64,000 nucleotides of DNA from contig CP073743.1 in NCBI GenBank assembly GCA_024397935.1, forward strand, positions 2,914,001 to 2,978,000. The letters run 5' to 3'. The stretch is from a bacterium SCSIO 12844 (lineage in GTDB: Bacteria; Pseudomonadota; Gammaproteobacteria; Francisellales; Francisellaceae). A model generated the notes under the pieces. It was given only the letters and a program-made list of their open reading frames with translations. It was not told the origin of the DNA and did no database searches. Below are positions 31,498 through 40,908 of this stretch, piece after piece (positions within the stretch are counted from its first letter, which is position 1; the number at the start of each line of letters is the position of its first letter). The translations under genes and the position numbers were made by a program.

Positions 31498-32543
31498 TGA
31501 AAGAAATCGATCAATCTGAACGTTTAGTTTGGGCTAAAAGCTTTGCTGAAGGCCTAACTGATGGTGTTGTTATTTTAGATCAAGCCATGCAAATAGTTTG
31601 GTGGAATCGTGTTGCTAAACGCCTACTTAATCTTAATAAATCACATCAAAATGAAACAATTACAGTAATACTTCATTCTCCCTCTTTCTTTGATTATATA
31701 CAAAGTAATGAGCGTGGCACCATTGAAATGCCTGCACCACAAGCCCCAGATAGAATGCTATCTTTATTACTAATACCCTATAGTGGCTTTAGCATTCTAA
31801 TTGCCCAAGATATTTCTTATCGTCACCATATCGATCGTATGCGTCAAGACTTTGTCGCTAATGTCTCACATGAAATGCGTACACCATTAACGGTTATTCA
31901 AGGTTATTTGGAGATGATGCAAGATGAGGTTGTTGAAACTTTACCACACTGGCAAAGCTACATCCATCAAATGAACCAACAAATGCGCAGACTTGAATTT
32001 CTACTTGAAGATTTATTATTACTGACAAAATTGCAATCTCAAGACTTATCTGAAGATGAAGTCACAACGGTTGATGTAGCGCAAATACTATTTGATTTGG
32101 TTGAACAAGCAAAAGTTTTAAGTAATGGCAAACATCATTTTCATATTGATATTAACCCCAATTTGAATATTTCTGGCCAAGCTAAAGAACTTGAAAGCTG
32201 CTTTAGTAATTTAATTACCAATGCCGTACGTTACTCACCAGATGGTGGAAACATTGATATCGTCTGGTCACATGATCAAGCTGGGGCCCATTTTTATATT
32301 AAAGATCAGGGTATTGGCATTGCTGAAAAGCATATTCCACGCCTAACTGAGCGATTTTATCGTGTTGATAAGGGCCGCTCACGTAAAACAGGCGGTACAG
32401 GCTTAGGTCTTTCAATTGTAAAATATGTATTATTACGTCATCAAGCAAATTTATATATTCATAGTGACCTTGGTAAAGGTAGCCTCTTTCGCTGTGATTT
32501 TCCCTCTGATAACGTTTTATGGCAAAAAAGTAATAAAAATTAA
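31497..32543 (+). CDS. phoR: PhoR-like sensor histidine kinase lacking membrane segments
   Basis: 348 residues. A PAS-like domain (about 10-105, including TDGVVILDQAMQIVWWNRVAKRLL), HisKA with H125 (DFVANVSHEMRTPLTV), and HATPase_c with N box NLITNAVRYSPDGG, GIGI and GGTGLGLSIVK. E. coli PhoR has 431 residues with two N-terminal membrane helices. Here the protein starts almost directly at PAS with none, so it should be cytosolic or recruited by another protein. Coupled to phoB by a one-base overlap. Confidence 0.88.
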   Translation: MKEIDQSERLVWAKSFAEGLTDGVVILDQAMQIVWWNRVAKRLLNLNKSHQNETITVILHSPSFFDYIQSNERGTIEMPAPQAPDRMLSLLLIPYSGFSILIAQDISYRHHIDRMRQDFVANVSHEMRTPLTVIQGYLEMMQDEVVETLPHWQSYIHQMNQQMRRLEFLLEDLLLLTKLQSQDLSEDEVTTVDVAQILFDLVEQAKVLSNGKHHFHIDINPNLNISGQAKELESCFSNLITNAVRYSPDGGNIDIVWSHDQAGAHFYIKDQGIGIAEKHIPRLTERFYRVDKGRSRKTGGTGLGLSIVKYVLLRHQANLYIHSDLGKGSLFRCDFPSDNVLWQKSNKN

Positions 32544-32624
32544 CTAAAACGCCCATAACAGGATATTCAAATACATTGATTATAAATACAATATTTCGTA
32601 TGTTATACAATCAAGATAATCACC

Positions 32625-33248
32625 ATGCCTAGTGTTTTTAAAAATTATTTCTCCCATCCATTAGTTTTATGCCTATGGGTATTGTTTTTTCTTTGTTTAA
32701 TTGTTTCTATTATCTCTCAATTATTTATTGATTATTGGTATTGGGCATTATTACCAATTGTAATTGCACCATTTTATGAATGGTATGCACATAAGTTTCT
32801 CTTACATGCCAAATTATCGACTAAATATAAGAAATTACGCAGCTTTCAAATTAAGCTACATCATGAACATCACAAACAACCTCACTCACTAAAATATCAG
32901 TTTGCTCCACCTTTAGCTGTTGTCATTCACTTAATCCAAACCTACCTTTTATTTTCACTGATTACCTTAAGTTTTAGTATTGCAATCGTCCCATTTACTG
33001 TCGGTGTTTTATACTATCTTTTTTATGAATGGATGCATTTGGCACACCATACAACAAGCTATAAACCAAAAACAAACTTAGGTCAAAAATTAAAAAGAGC
33101 GCATATGCGTCATCACTTTTATAATGAAAACTATTGCTGGGGTATTACAAACCCAGTCGGTGATATTGCCTTTGGCACATTTAAATCAAGAGATAATGTT
33201 GCCAAAAGCTCAACTACACATAGTATTTCTGGCTATCATACCAATTAG
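32625..33248 (+). CDS. Membrane fatty acid hydroxylase superfamily protein
   Basis: 207 residues, di-iron membrane oxygenase family. Four hydrophobic segments (about 12-32, 38-50, 98-118, 120-135). His motifs are intact: YEWYAHKFLLH, LHHEHH, YEWMHLAHH and HMRHHFYNENYCWGI. The family hydroxylates or desaturates fatty acids, sterols or carotenoids. The compact size and HxxHH pattern fit a fatty-acid hydroxylase acting on membrane lipids. Stop overlaps the convergent gene by 4 bases. Confidence 0.8.
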   Translation: MPSVFKNYFSHPLVLCLWVLFFLCLIVSIISQLFIDYWYWALLPIVIAPFYEWYAHKFLLHAKLSTKYKKLRSFQIKLHHEHHKQPHSLKYQFAPPLAVVIHLIQTYLLFSLITLSFSIAIVPFTVGVLYYLFYEWMHLAHHTTSYKPKTNLGQKLKRAHMRHHFYNENYCWGITNPVGDIAFGTFKSRDNVAKSSTTHSISGYHTN

Positions 33249-33955
33249 CAACTTGTACTACTAATGAGGTTATCAATATCTTGATATAAAATTTTAGCAT
33301 TGCTATCTAAATTACTATACCAAATACCAGTAAGGTCATTACCTAGATTAGGGTCACTCAGACTAAAAAATTGACTCAGTGTATGGGATCTAACATAAAT
33401 AAGGTGTATATTTTGATCCCCATAAGCTTTATTTAGACTGACTAAATCACTATAGCTATCATCAAAGTGAAAAACACACTTCATTTTAGTTTCTTTCATA
33501 TCAGTATGATTATAAGCATCGATTATTTTTGGTAATTGGCATACTTTATAGTTACTCGTACATTTCAAGTAATGATAGCCACCATTAACAGTTAAATCAT
33601 TTAACTTAGAAGACGGTTTGGTTTGATTTTTATAGATATACTGATAAATACTACCTTCTTGATTAGGAGTTAATCCGGTACCTGGATTCCAATAATGTGA
33701 ATAAGCCCAATCATTTAATGGCTGCTCAGTTGAGTTAATTGCAATACCACAATGATGTGCCATGCATACTTGAATTGCTTCAATAGCACCTTGAGCTGCT
33801 CCATTTAAACCACCCGGATAATCAATGGTATAGTCCATATCAAATGTGCATAAGCAACGATCATGGCCTTTAACTGGATATGAAATTGTATCTGCCTGTG
33901 CCTGGTAACTACAAAGGCTAAAAAGAGCAAGTAAACAATATAGTTGTGTTTTCAT
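33245..33955 (-). CDS. Secreted protein with HAD-like motif
   Basis: 236 residues. Signal peptide of about 21 residues (cleavage after YQAQA). The mature protein starts with CTFDMDYTIDY, matching HAD motif I (DxDxT), and later has a Lys (DMKETKMK) followed by VFHFDDSYSDL, matching motifs III/IV. This suggests a periplasmic or secreted HAD-type phosphatase-like enzyme. Several Cys residues could form disulfides. GAGG 6 bases before the ATG. Assigned by motifs only; an inactive relative or unrelated fold is possible. Confidence 0.6.
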   Translation of the reverse strand: MKTQLYCLLALFSLCSYQAQADTISYPVKGHDRCLCTFDMDYTIDYPGGLNGAAQGAIEAIQVCMAHHCGIAINSTEQPLNDWAYSHYWNPGTGLTPNQEGSIYQYIYKNQTKPSSKLNDLTVNGGYHYLKCTSNYKVCQLPKIIDAYNHTDMKETKMKCVFHFDDSYSDLVSLNKAYGDQNIHLIYVRSHTLSQFFSLSDPNLGNDLTGIWYSNLDSNAKILYQDIDNLISSTSC

Positions 33956-34013
33956 AAAAACCTCATATTTAATTAAAAACTTAAATTATCTGAATTTGAT
34001 AAGTGATAATAAA

Positions 34014-36392
34014 CTAACAACCGCTAGTTAAGCTGTAGCTGTGACCATTTAAACAATAGTATTTACCTTCAGCTTTCAATGATTGGATATGATCATTAAT
34101 AAAGCCACCATCATCCATTCCAGGGCCATCACCTGCGATACCTGTTGTACTACCACCACCCCATACAATAGCAAATACATTATTTTCTAATAAATCAGCT
34201 AAGTGACCATAACGCCAATTATACTGACTTGACGCTGATGCAACATAGTTATCATATGACATTAAATTATCCGTTGGTTTAATCGATAAATATTCAAGAT
34301 ATGTCATCTCTTTTTCATTAGATGGTATATCATAGTCGGTTAAATCAGCCATTGATATATTTAAAGCTTGCATTAGATTTGATGATAAATTATTTAATAG
34401 GTCATCATTTAACGACGCATCACCTAAGAAATAGTCAACAGCAGTTGCACCATGTGATACATCAGTTTCTGCTTTACTCTGCATATGAGCACCTGGTGTT
34501 TGCCATAACATCACAGGAATATTATTTAAATTACGGCTGACATTACCAACAAATTTTACATAAACACTCCAGTCATTGGCATTATATAAATAAGGATTTA
34601 AAACTATACCATCAACAATCGTATCTCGTTCATATTTATCAAATGCAATATATTGGGGATTATCTAGTTTATTTTTATTATCATAGACATTGAGGGCTTT
34701 TAGAAAACTTGCTTCGCCTAAAGCAACACTATTAACCAATGATGGATTGCGATATGCTTGGTGTATCCAACCATGACCACTAGATTGACCAGCCCAAATT
34801 GCATCTTCCCAACCAAATGACACATTAGGTGCTACTGAGTTAATAATTCTGTTAATCGATTGAATATAACCTGGTAATGTATTATCAATACCATCTAATG
34901 ATACATTTACATCAATACCATAATGTGCTTTTACATAATTCATTGCATATTGAATGCTTGATGTAACAGAAACAGGCAATGCTTGTAATTGCTCAATCGT
35001 TAAACCACTAGATTTATGTGCCTCACCTAAAAAATCTGGATTTAAAATAATACTTCCATAGGTTTTGTTATAGTCTAGTTCAACCGGATTAGTCTCTAGA
35101 TAATGTGCCAATAAAATCAGGTTAATATAGTGTTTTTGAAGGTTATCAATATTCTGCAAATCATTGCTTAATGCATAACTCCATGAACCTGACGCATTCG
35201 CCGAATAAAATACCATAACTGGTATCACAGGATGCTGAAATTTATCAGTTAATTCCTGTGCCGTTTGAATAGTCACTTTAGAAGCACTTTGGCTTGGATC
35301 AACAATATTGCCAGTATCTGATGTTCCTGTTGGACCTGCATACTTATCAATTGCATTAATAGATGTTCTTGATAACATTAAATTTTTACTATAATCGCTA
35401 TTAACTGTTTCTGTACCCATTGCAAAATAACTAGGCCATCCTTTGACTTGCAAATTAGGTAGTACTTGATTTTTAATCTCAACAGATAAGTTTGTTGTAT
35501 CAGAAGTTAACGGATAGTTTGTTTTTTGATTAATTTTAACCACTTTAAATGGTGCTTGAACAAAGCTTGCTGAAATAATAATTGGTATATCATCGGTAAC
35601 TGTAGCTGTTAAATAATGAATATCTCTTGCTGTCATCGATTGATTATTCACAGCAAATTGATAGTTAATACCTGAAGCACTACCAGAATTTAAGTGATAA
35701 GTAACAGGATTACTAACTAAGGTAGGCTCAATACTAATTGCCTGTTGAGCAAACGATCGATGAAATGCTTTAGATAATAGTAGCGTTACATGATCTGAGT
35801 CATTCTGTTGATACTGCGTATAGACAATACTTATTTTTGCAGGTTGTAATACACTAACCAATTGATTTGGTGAGGCACTACAAGTTGTAGTCTGTGGCTT
35901 AAGACTTAAAGATTCACCTTGTGTGACAGAACTCCACCATAAGCCACAAACCTGATAAGGCTGATTAATAATATCATCTGCCTTGATGTTAAACTGCATT
36001 TTCTGTCCCTGATAGACAATTGTATTACCATTTTTATCTTCTAAATTAACTGTAACGCTACCATTTAAAGCTATTGTTTTATTTTCGTTTTCTATATTTT
36101 TAATGGTAAATTGGTAATTATTATTTTGACTGGGCGGGCTTGGTGGCTGTGAACTACATTGTGCTAAACCCCCCTGATCTATCCAACCATTAGCTGTATT
36201 TGGTGTTGGTGTAGCAACTGAACAACCTGACCTATCTAAACAACGGTATGCCTCTATATTAAAACAGGCATAATCACCATAACTAGCATTGCCTTTGAAC
36301 CCATCCGGATACTTTGCAAATGCATGGCTAATTACAGGTAGCGATAACATAGCCGTTGATATTAATAAATTAACTTTTTTAAAGATAAACAT
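34014..36392 (-). CDS. Large secreted protein, probable glycoside-hydrolase-like
   Basis: 792 residues from the ATG at 36392 (AGGAGG 6 bases upstream; the TTG at 36398 overlaps that site). Signal peptide ends near residue 25 (VISHA). A Cys-containing segment of about 50 residues (YGDYACFNIEAYRCLDRSGC) and a Pro-rich linker (PPSPPSQNNN) come next, resembling a carbohydrate-binding module plus linker. Two beta-rich regions follow, then a C-terminal half of about 450 residues with alternating beta/alpha features (VIPVMVFYSA, NVSLDGID, VSFGWEDAIW, IPVMLWQTPG). This pattern suggests a TIM barrel. No GH family can be named. Probably exported polysaccharide degradation or binding. Confidence 0.6.
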   Translation of the reverse strand: MFIFKKVNLLISTAMLSLPVISHAFAKYPDGFKGNASYGDYACFNIEAYRCLDRSGCSVATPTPNTANGWIDQGGLAQCSSQPPSPPSQNNNYQFTIKNIENENKTIALNGSVTVNLEDKNGNTIVYQGQKMQFNIKADDIINQPYQVCGLWWSSVTQGESLSLKPQTTTCSASPNQLVSVLQPAKISIVYTQYQQNDSDHVTLLLSKAFHRSFAQQAISIEPTLVSNPVTYHLNSGSASGINYQFAVNNQSMTARDIHYLTATVTDDIPIIISASFVQAPFKVVKINQKTNYPLTSDTTNLSVEIKNQVLPNLQVKGWPSYFAMGTETVNSDYSKNLMLSRTSINAIDKYAGPTGTSDTGNIVDPSQSASKVTIQTAQELTDKFQHPVIPVMVFYSANASGSWSYALSNDLQNIDNLQKHYINLILLAHYLETNPVELDYNKTYGSIILNPDFLGEAHKSSGLTIEQLQALPVSVTSSIQYAMNYVKAHYGIDVNVSLDGIDNTLPGYIQSINRIINSVAPNVSFGWEDAIWAGQSSGHGWIHQAYRNPSLVNSVALGEASFLKALNVYDNKNKLDNPQYIAFDKYERDTIVDGIVLNPYLYNANDWSVYVKFVGNVSRNLNNIPVMLWQTPGAHMQSKAETDVSHGATAVDYFLGDASLNDDLLNNLSSNLMQALNISMADLTDYDIPSNEKEMTYLEYLSIKPTDNLMSYDNYVASASSQYNWRYGHLADLLENNVFAIVWGGGSTTGIAGDGPGMDDGGFINDHIQSLKAEGKYYCLNGHSYSLTSGC

Positions 36393-36715
36393 AGACAACC
36401 TCCTAATCTATGTGAATTTAGATTTCCTAAAGATATTTTATAAACTCATACCACTGAAACATAGTAGTGTTGCGTATCGTACTATATCAGTCATTTAAAA
36501 GTACCCCTCATTTTTATAGGTATAATTATGGCAAAATTTGCTATATAGGAACTTATTTTATATTCATTTTTAATTACTTTTTATTCTTAAAATCATTTTT
36601 CTATAAATTACAATTTTACCTAATTATTTGAGGTATTTTGCAGCCGCACAAATAACTTATAATCAAATAAATAAAAATCAAATAACAACTTACAAAAACT
36701 GGAGGGTTGAACATT
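36393..36715. other. Divergent intergenic region, AT-rich
   Basis: 323 bases between two divergently transcribed genes. It holds the Shine-Dalgarno sites of both (AGGAGG at the left end for the secreted protein, GGAGGG at 36701 for the small gene) and no convincing consensus promoter, RNA gene or repeat that I could identify. Confidence 0.6.
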
Positions 36716-37105
36716 ATGCGTTTCTTAAAATATAAAAACATACGCTCTAATATCAATAAGGTATCACCTATACTACTTAGTCAATATGCCAAAACTCGAC
36801 TAAATTTGCCAGAAATGCAAAATAGTCAAATGGCAGATGACCTCAAAAAACTAATTCTATATACAGAAAAAAATCCTAATGCATCTGGTTTAGCATGTAC
36901 CGCTTATCTAATAGAGTTATTAGAACAATCTGATGAGCAAAATGAATATACACTACTATTAATCGGACTACTCAATGCAATTTTAAACGTCAATATTTCA
37001 ATTTATTATGCTGGATTTCTAGCACAAACTATTATTCACAGAACACCCCAGTCAATTGCAAATAATTACAAACATATTTTAGAAAAATTGTTACATAATG
37101 CTTAA
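36716..37105 (+). CDS. Hypothetical protein, 129 residues
   Basis: Unrecognised. I start at the ATG at 36716, with GGAGGG 9 bases upstream; a TTG at 36707 touches that site. The basic N-terminus (MRFLKYKNIRSNINK) is followed by predicted amphipathic helices with a hydrophobic stretch around LLLIGLLNAILNVNISIYYAGFLAQ. No signal peptide, Cys motif or catalytic pattern. May be an all-helical cytosolic or membrane-peripheral protein. A coding gene is likely from the ribosome site and uninterrupted frame. Confidence 0.55.
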   Translation: MRFLKYKNIRSNINKVSPILLSQYAKTRLNLPEMQNSQMADDLKKLILYTEKNPNASGLACTAYLIELLEQSDEQNEYTLLLIGLLNAILNVNISIYYAGFLAQTIIHRTPQSIANNYKHILEKLLHNA

Positions 37106-37171
37106 AGCAATAAATTCTACACCTAGCTAAAATTAACTATACTTAAATAAATAGTTTAAGTTAGGGAAGTT

Positions 37172-38248
37172 ATGATTATGGATAATCAAAAACGTGTTCT
37201 TATTGTCGGTGCTGGACCGACCGGTTTAACTGCTGCTGTTGAATTAGCAAGAAGAGGAATTATTCCCACTGTCATTGATAAAAAAACTTCTGCTTCAACC
37301 CTTTCAAGAGCAGTGGGTATTATCCCTGATAGTTTAAAAATTTTTGAAGCTTCAGGCATGACTGAAAAGTTACTATCTGCTGGTATTAAAATTTATAATG
37401 GTCATTTACATTTTGATACAAAAGAAGTCTTAGAGCTTCAATTTCAAGGCGTTGCCCACCCGTATGATTTTCTTTTATCGCTACCACAAGATCAAACTGA
37501 ATCTATCTTAAGTCAAACACTTGCTTCACTTGGTGGACAAGTAACTTATGGTCAAGAATTAACTGACTTAAAAGAAGTTAATGGTAAAATTCAAGCGACG
37601 CTAAACAATAAAAATATAATTGAAGCAGACTATCTTATTGGTGCAGATGGTATTCGAAGTAACGTTAGAAAGTGTATTAATATTGATTACCCCGGTATTG
37701 ATTTAGAGGAAATTTGGTCAATTGCAGATATTGATGCAATTAACTGGCCATTTGATAAGAGTGTCAGTATTTATCGTCATAACGATAATGCCAATGTCAC
37801 TTTTATTATACCAATTGCAAAAAACCGCTATCGCATAGTCTCAAATACAGCTGATGCCTTAAAAACATTGCCTGTACCCATAGACGTGACACAGACGCAT
37901 CGCCAAGGTACATTTAACATCTCAGTTAGACAGGCTGAAAGTTATCAAAAAGGTAATATTTTTCTTGCAGGCGATGCAGCCCACTGCCATTCACCTGTCG
38001 GTGGTCGCGGCATGAATTTGGGCATTGCCGATGCTGCTAAACTAGCTGAATTAATTGCTGAAAATAATACTGAAAATTACACAAAAGAAAGGCACGATGC
38101 TGGAAAAGCAATTGTTCAAGCCAGCGAAAAAGCACGTCTTTTAATGACTAATCCCAACAAATCATTTATGTTAAAAACGGTTATTAAAGTTGCTTCAATG
38201 ATTAGCCCGATTAAGAAAAGCGCTGCTAAAGCAATGCTTGGTGTGTAA
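37172..38248 (+). CDS. FAD-dependent aromatic-ring-type monooxygenase
   Basis: 358 residues, class A flavoprotein monooxygenase (PHBH/PheA-TfdB group). Rossmann GAGPTGLTAAVELARRG at the N-terminus, DG motif YLIGADGIRSNVRK and the FAD-binding GD motif FLAGDAAHCHSPVGGRGMNLGIADAAKLA. It hydroxylates or epoxidises a substrate with NAD(P)H and O2. Shorter than PHBH and without the C-terminal thioredoxin-like domain of phenol hydroxylases. Substrate unknown. Two in-frame Met codons at the start. Confidence 0.85.
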   Translation: MIMDNQKRVLIVGAGPTGLTAAVELARRGIIPTVIDKKTSASTLSRAVGIIPDSLKIFEASGMTEKLLSAGIKIYNGHLHFDTKEVLELQFQGVAHPYDFLLSLPQDQTESILSQTLASLGGQVTYGQELTDLKEVNGKIQATLNNKNIIEADYLIGADGIRSNVRKCINIDYPGIDLEEIWSIADIDAINWPFDKSVSIYRHNDNANVTFIIPIAKNRYRIVSNTADALKTLPVPIDVTQTHRQGTFNISVRQAESYQKGNIFLAGDAAHCHSPVGGRGMNLGIADAAKLAELIAENNTENYTKERHDAGKAIVQASEKARLLMTNPNKSFMLKTVIKVASMISPIKKSAAKAMLGV

Positions 38249-38258
38249 AATACCAAAC

Positions 38259-38864
38259 CTAAGTATTAATCTCTACCGATAAATTCTGAATCTTTATCGT
38301 GTAATGATATAAAAAATTTTCAAGTTTAATATTACTGACCCAAGGGTTTTTATGATCATAATTAATTTTCATAAATAGCTTATTATTTAAGTAAAATAAT
38401 CGCTCCTTTGGTGAAACTTTCAGCGTAATACCACTACCTTTAAACATCGATTTAAGCACTGACTCACTAGCATAAGTAAAAATAAAATCACTTAAGGTAT
38501 GCTTAATCCCCATTGCCGCATTTGGCATAGGTAGTGATGAGCTTTTAATATTTCTTCCATCATAATCAATGGAAAAAATCGTTCCTCCCCAACCTGAAGC
38601 TGCAACTAAAATAATATGCTTTGGATTAACTTCTACGATTACTTCCGAAGTATAGGTTTGTGTTTTACCATTAATGCTATAAGTTGCTGATAATATTTGA
38701 TTTGAATGATAGTTAATATTTAATTGCTCAGGCGTAGGTAAATTAATGTTAACGCCCTTGGCAACCTCAACTTCTGGTGTTTCTGTTGATTTAACCCGAA
38801 ATAATGCACAAGAAGTTAAACTGAAACATAACATAACAAGTAAAAGTAGTTTAATTGATTTCAT
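38259..38864 (-). CDS. Lipoprotein, DUF3261-like
   Basis: 201 residues. Lipoprotein signal with lipobox LTSC at about 16-19. The Asp after +1 is absent (C-A-L), which favours outer-membrane sorting. The mature part is beta-rich, resembling the DUF3261 family that accompanies aryl-polyene/polyketide lipid loci in other gammaproteobacteria. No such locus is seen here. Converges with the monooxygenase. The family call is tentative. Confidence 0.55.
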   Translation of the reverse strand: MKSIKLLLLVMLCFSLTSCALFRVKSTETPEVEVAKGVNINLPTPEQLNINYHSNQILSATYSINGKTQTYTSEVIVEVNPKHIILVAASGWGGTIFSIDYDGRNIKSSSLPMPNAAMGIKHTLSDFIFTYASESVLKSMFKGSGITLKVSPKERLFYLNNKLFMKINYDHKNPWVSNIKLENFLYHYTIKIQNLSVEINT

Positions 38865-39023
38865 TACAAAGTTTATTTAATTGTTCATAGCGTTTTTGTA
38901 GTTAAAAAATTATTGCATAACCATCTATAATTAAGCAATCAAATCTTGATCAATCACAGCCTATATTTATTTTCAAAGGTGTGATAATTTACATAATAAC
39001 TTTAAAAATCAGATATAAAATGG

Positions 39024-39569
39024 ATGTTTACTATGCCAATAAAGATGAATACTCATTTGCGAAATTTACTAATCATACTTATGATGGCTCCTTTATCACA
39101 AACATTATTTGCCCAGGATTTATGTACTACTTTGGCTCAAGGTTCTCGCCACTGGGATGATAATGGCAGTATCATAACTGCTAAAAAATCAATTATTAGT
39201 TGCAATTATTCAGGCAATGACTTAGAAGTTACAAGTAAACCTGTGGCTGGGTCAACAGATAAAGCAATTGTTAGTTTAAAGCTTAAAAAACATGGGCTAT
39301 TTTGTCCTGATGCTGGTGGTGATATTCCTGTTATCTGCAAAAATAATACCATTCAATACGACTCAAGCACCACAATTAGTCAAACAGCTAAACTAAATTC
39401 ATTTAAATTATTTAATTCTGAAGTCGATGGTCTATTACTAAGCTTATCAGAATCTAATGGTCAATATCACGCTGATGGTACAGGCTCTGCTGAAGATGCT
39501 TCGCTTGATATTCATTTAAATTCAAATACTGCCCAATATCAAAACTTGATTAATTATTATTTAAGGTAA
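39024..39569 (+). CDS. Secreted hypothetical protein, Cys-containing
   Basis: 181 residues with a signal peptide ending near LFA-QDLC. The mature protein has four Cys residues (DLCTTL, IISCNY, LFCPDAG, VICKNN) that could form two disulfides, and is otherwise polar and beta-rich. Start uncertain: ATGs at 39024, 39033 and 39045 are all in frame, and only a weak GGA is present. No family recognised. Confidence 0.55.
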   Translation: MFTMPIKMNTHLRNLLIILMMAPLSQTLFAQDLCTTLAQGSRHWDDNGSIITAKKSIISCNYSGNDLEVTSKPVAGSTDKAIVSLKLKKHGLFCPDAGGDIPVICKNNTIQYDSSTTISQTAKLNSFKLFNSEVDGLLLSLSESNGQYHADGTGSAEDASLDIHLNSNTAQYQNLINYYLR

Positions 39570-39624
39570 TGCATGGTTACTTACAGTAATAATAAACCTA
39601 ATAAATCCTTTTAAAATAAATTAA

Positions 39625-40047
39625 CTATCCTTGTACCATGACAGGCATTGGCTTTGCTTGGGGCTGAAACTCCAATGCCTGCGGTGGTAGAGGGCGGTTT
39701 TTATGTTTAAATTTAGGCTTAGGATACATTTGAATATGACCATTCTGTGCATCGACAATAAAGAATTTATTCGGCGTTGATTGATTTTTATTTGCCACAT
39801 AAACCATATAAAATGTTTTATTACCATCAAGTTTAATCGTTTGTGTTTTTTCAATCACTGCATTATCTGCTTGACCATGCTTAATAATGCCTGCTTGTAC
39901 AATAGTTTGCGCTTCTTCAGATGTTAAATTAAGTGGTTCTCGCTGCATTTTATAAGGTTTATTTTTGTCTTTTGGTGATGCTAATGCAACTGAGGTTGTT
40001 GTTGCACAAAACGTTGCAATCAATAAAGTTGAGGCTAGCTTTTTCAT
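39625..40047 (-). CDS. Secreted small protein next to OmpR/EnvZ-like genes
   Basis: 140 residues. Signal peptide of about 23 residues (cleaving after VALA), then a region with PepSY-like traits (LTSEEAQTIVQAGIIKHGQADNAVIEKTQTIKLDGNKTFYMVYVAN, then FFIVDAQNGHI). The tail is Pro-rich (PLPPQALEFQPQAKPMPVMVQG). AGGAG 6 bases before the ATG. It is divergent from the response-regulator gene and shares its control region, so it is a likely regulon member or modulator of the kinase. Confidence 0.65.
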   Translation of the reverse strand: MKKLASTLLIATFCATTTSVALASPKDKNKPYKMQREPLNLTSEEAQTIVQAGIIKHGQADNAVIEKTQTIKLDGNKTFYMVYVANKNQSTPNKFFIVDAQNGHIQMYPKPKFKHKNRPLPPQALEFQPQAKPMPVMVQG

Positions 40048-40132
40048 AATCTTCTCCTGTGTTATTCAACCTTGCTGTGACATAATTAAGTTTAAAAGGC
40101 GAATGTAATAGCAATATGACAAAATAGACTTT

Positions 40133-40156
40133 TTATGTAACAAGTTTGTTACATAA
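40133..40156. promoter_or_regulatory. 24-bp inverted repeat, probable response-regulator operator
   Basis: Eleven-base arms TTATGTAACAA and TTGTTACATAA around a central GT, 22 bases before the start of the OmpR-like gene and 86 bases from the divergent secreted protein. The position fits autoregulation; which protein binds is inference. Confidence 0.6.
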
Positions 40157-40177
40157 GATCGATCAAGGTAATAGACC

Positions 40178-40903
40178 ATGACAAAAACACAAGTGCTTAT
40201 CGTTGATGATGATCAGTCCATTGGCGAGTTATTATCTGAATTTTTAGAAAAATTTCACTATCAAGTTACCATCGCTAAAGATGGCATTAGCATGAAAAAG
40301 CTTATTAAAGAAAAAATATTCGATATCATCCTCTTAGATATTATGCTACCGCATATTAATGGTTTTGAATTATGTCAATTTTTAAGACAAGAATACAGCA
40401 TACCAATTATTATTATCAGCGCCCTAGATGATGACAGCGATCGTATTTTAGGTTTAGAAGTCGGTGCAGATGATTATTTACCTAAACCATTTAATACGCG
40501 TGAATTACTAGCGCGCATGAAAGCCTTATTAAGACGTAGTAGTGGCCAACTGGTTCAAACTAAAGTACAAGGTCATATCATTGAATTTGATCAATGGCGC
40601 CTAGATCATCATCGTCATGTGTTAATCAACCAACAAGATATTGTAATTTCTCTCAGTAGTAAAGAATACCGTTTATTGGATGTATTTTTAACACACCCAA
40701 ATCAAATTCTTTCACGTAATCAAATTATGGAAAAGCTCTATGGACGCGACTTTGACCCTATGGATCGAAGTGTTGATGTCTTAATTGGGCGTTTGCGTAA
40801 AAAAATTGAAACTGATTATAAAGCCCCTAAACTTTTAAAAACAGTTCGAGGAGAGGGTTATCAATTAGTAACAAAACCTAAAGTATTAACTTCATTGGAC
40901 TAA
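40178..40903 (+). CDS. OmpR-family response regulator
   Basis: 241 residues. Receiver with acidic DDD at 10-12, phospho-acceptor D54 (IILLDIMLP), conserved Lys in YLPKPF, then a winged-helix effector (SSKEYRLLDVFL, DRSVDVLIGRLRKKIE, KTVRGEGYQL). AAGG about 9 bases before the ATG. The next gene is its kinase, 5 bases downstream. By eye closest to OmpR/CpxR-type regulators that handle envelope conditions. Confidence 0.88.
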   Translation: MTKTQVLIVDDDQSIGELLSEFLEKFHYQVTIAKDGISMKKLIKEKIFDIILLDIMLPHINGFELCQFLRQEYSIPIIIISALDDDSDRILGLEVGADDYLPKPFNTRELLARMKALLRRSSGQLVQTKVQGHIIEFDQWRLDHHRHVLINQQDIVISLSSKEYRLLDVFLTHPNQILSRNQIMEKLYGRDFDPMDRSVDVLIGRLRKKIETDYKAPKLLKTVRGEGYQLVTKPKVLTSLD

Positions 40904-40908
40904 TTTTT

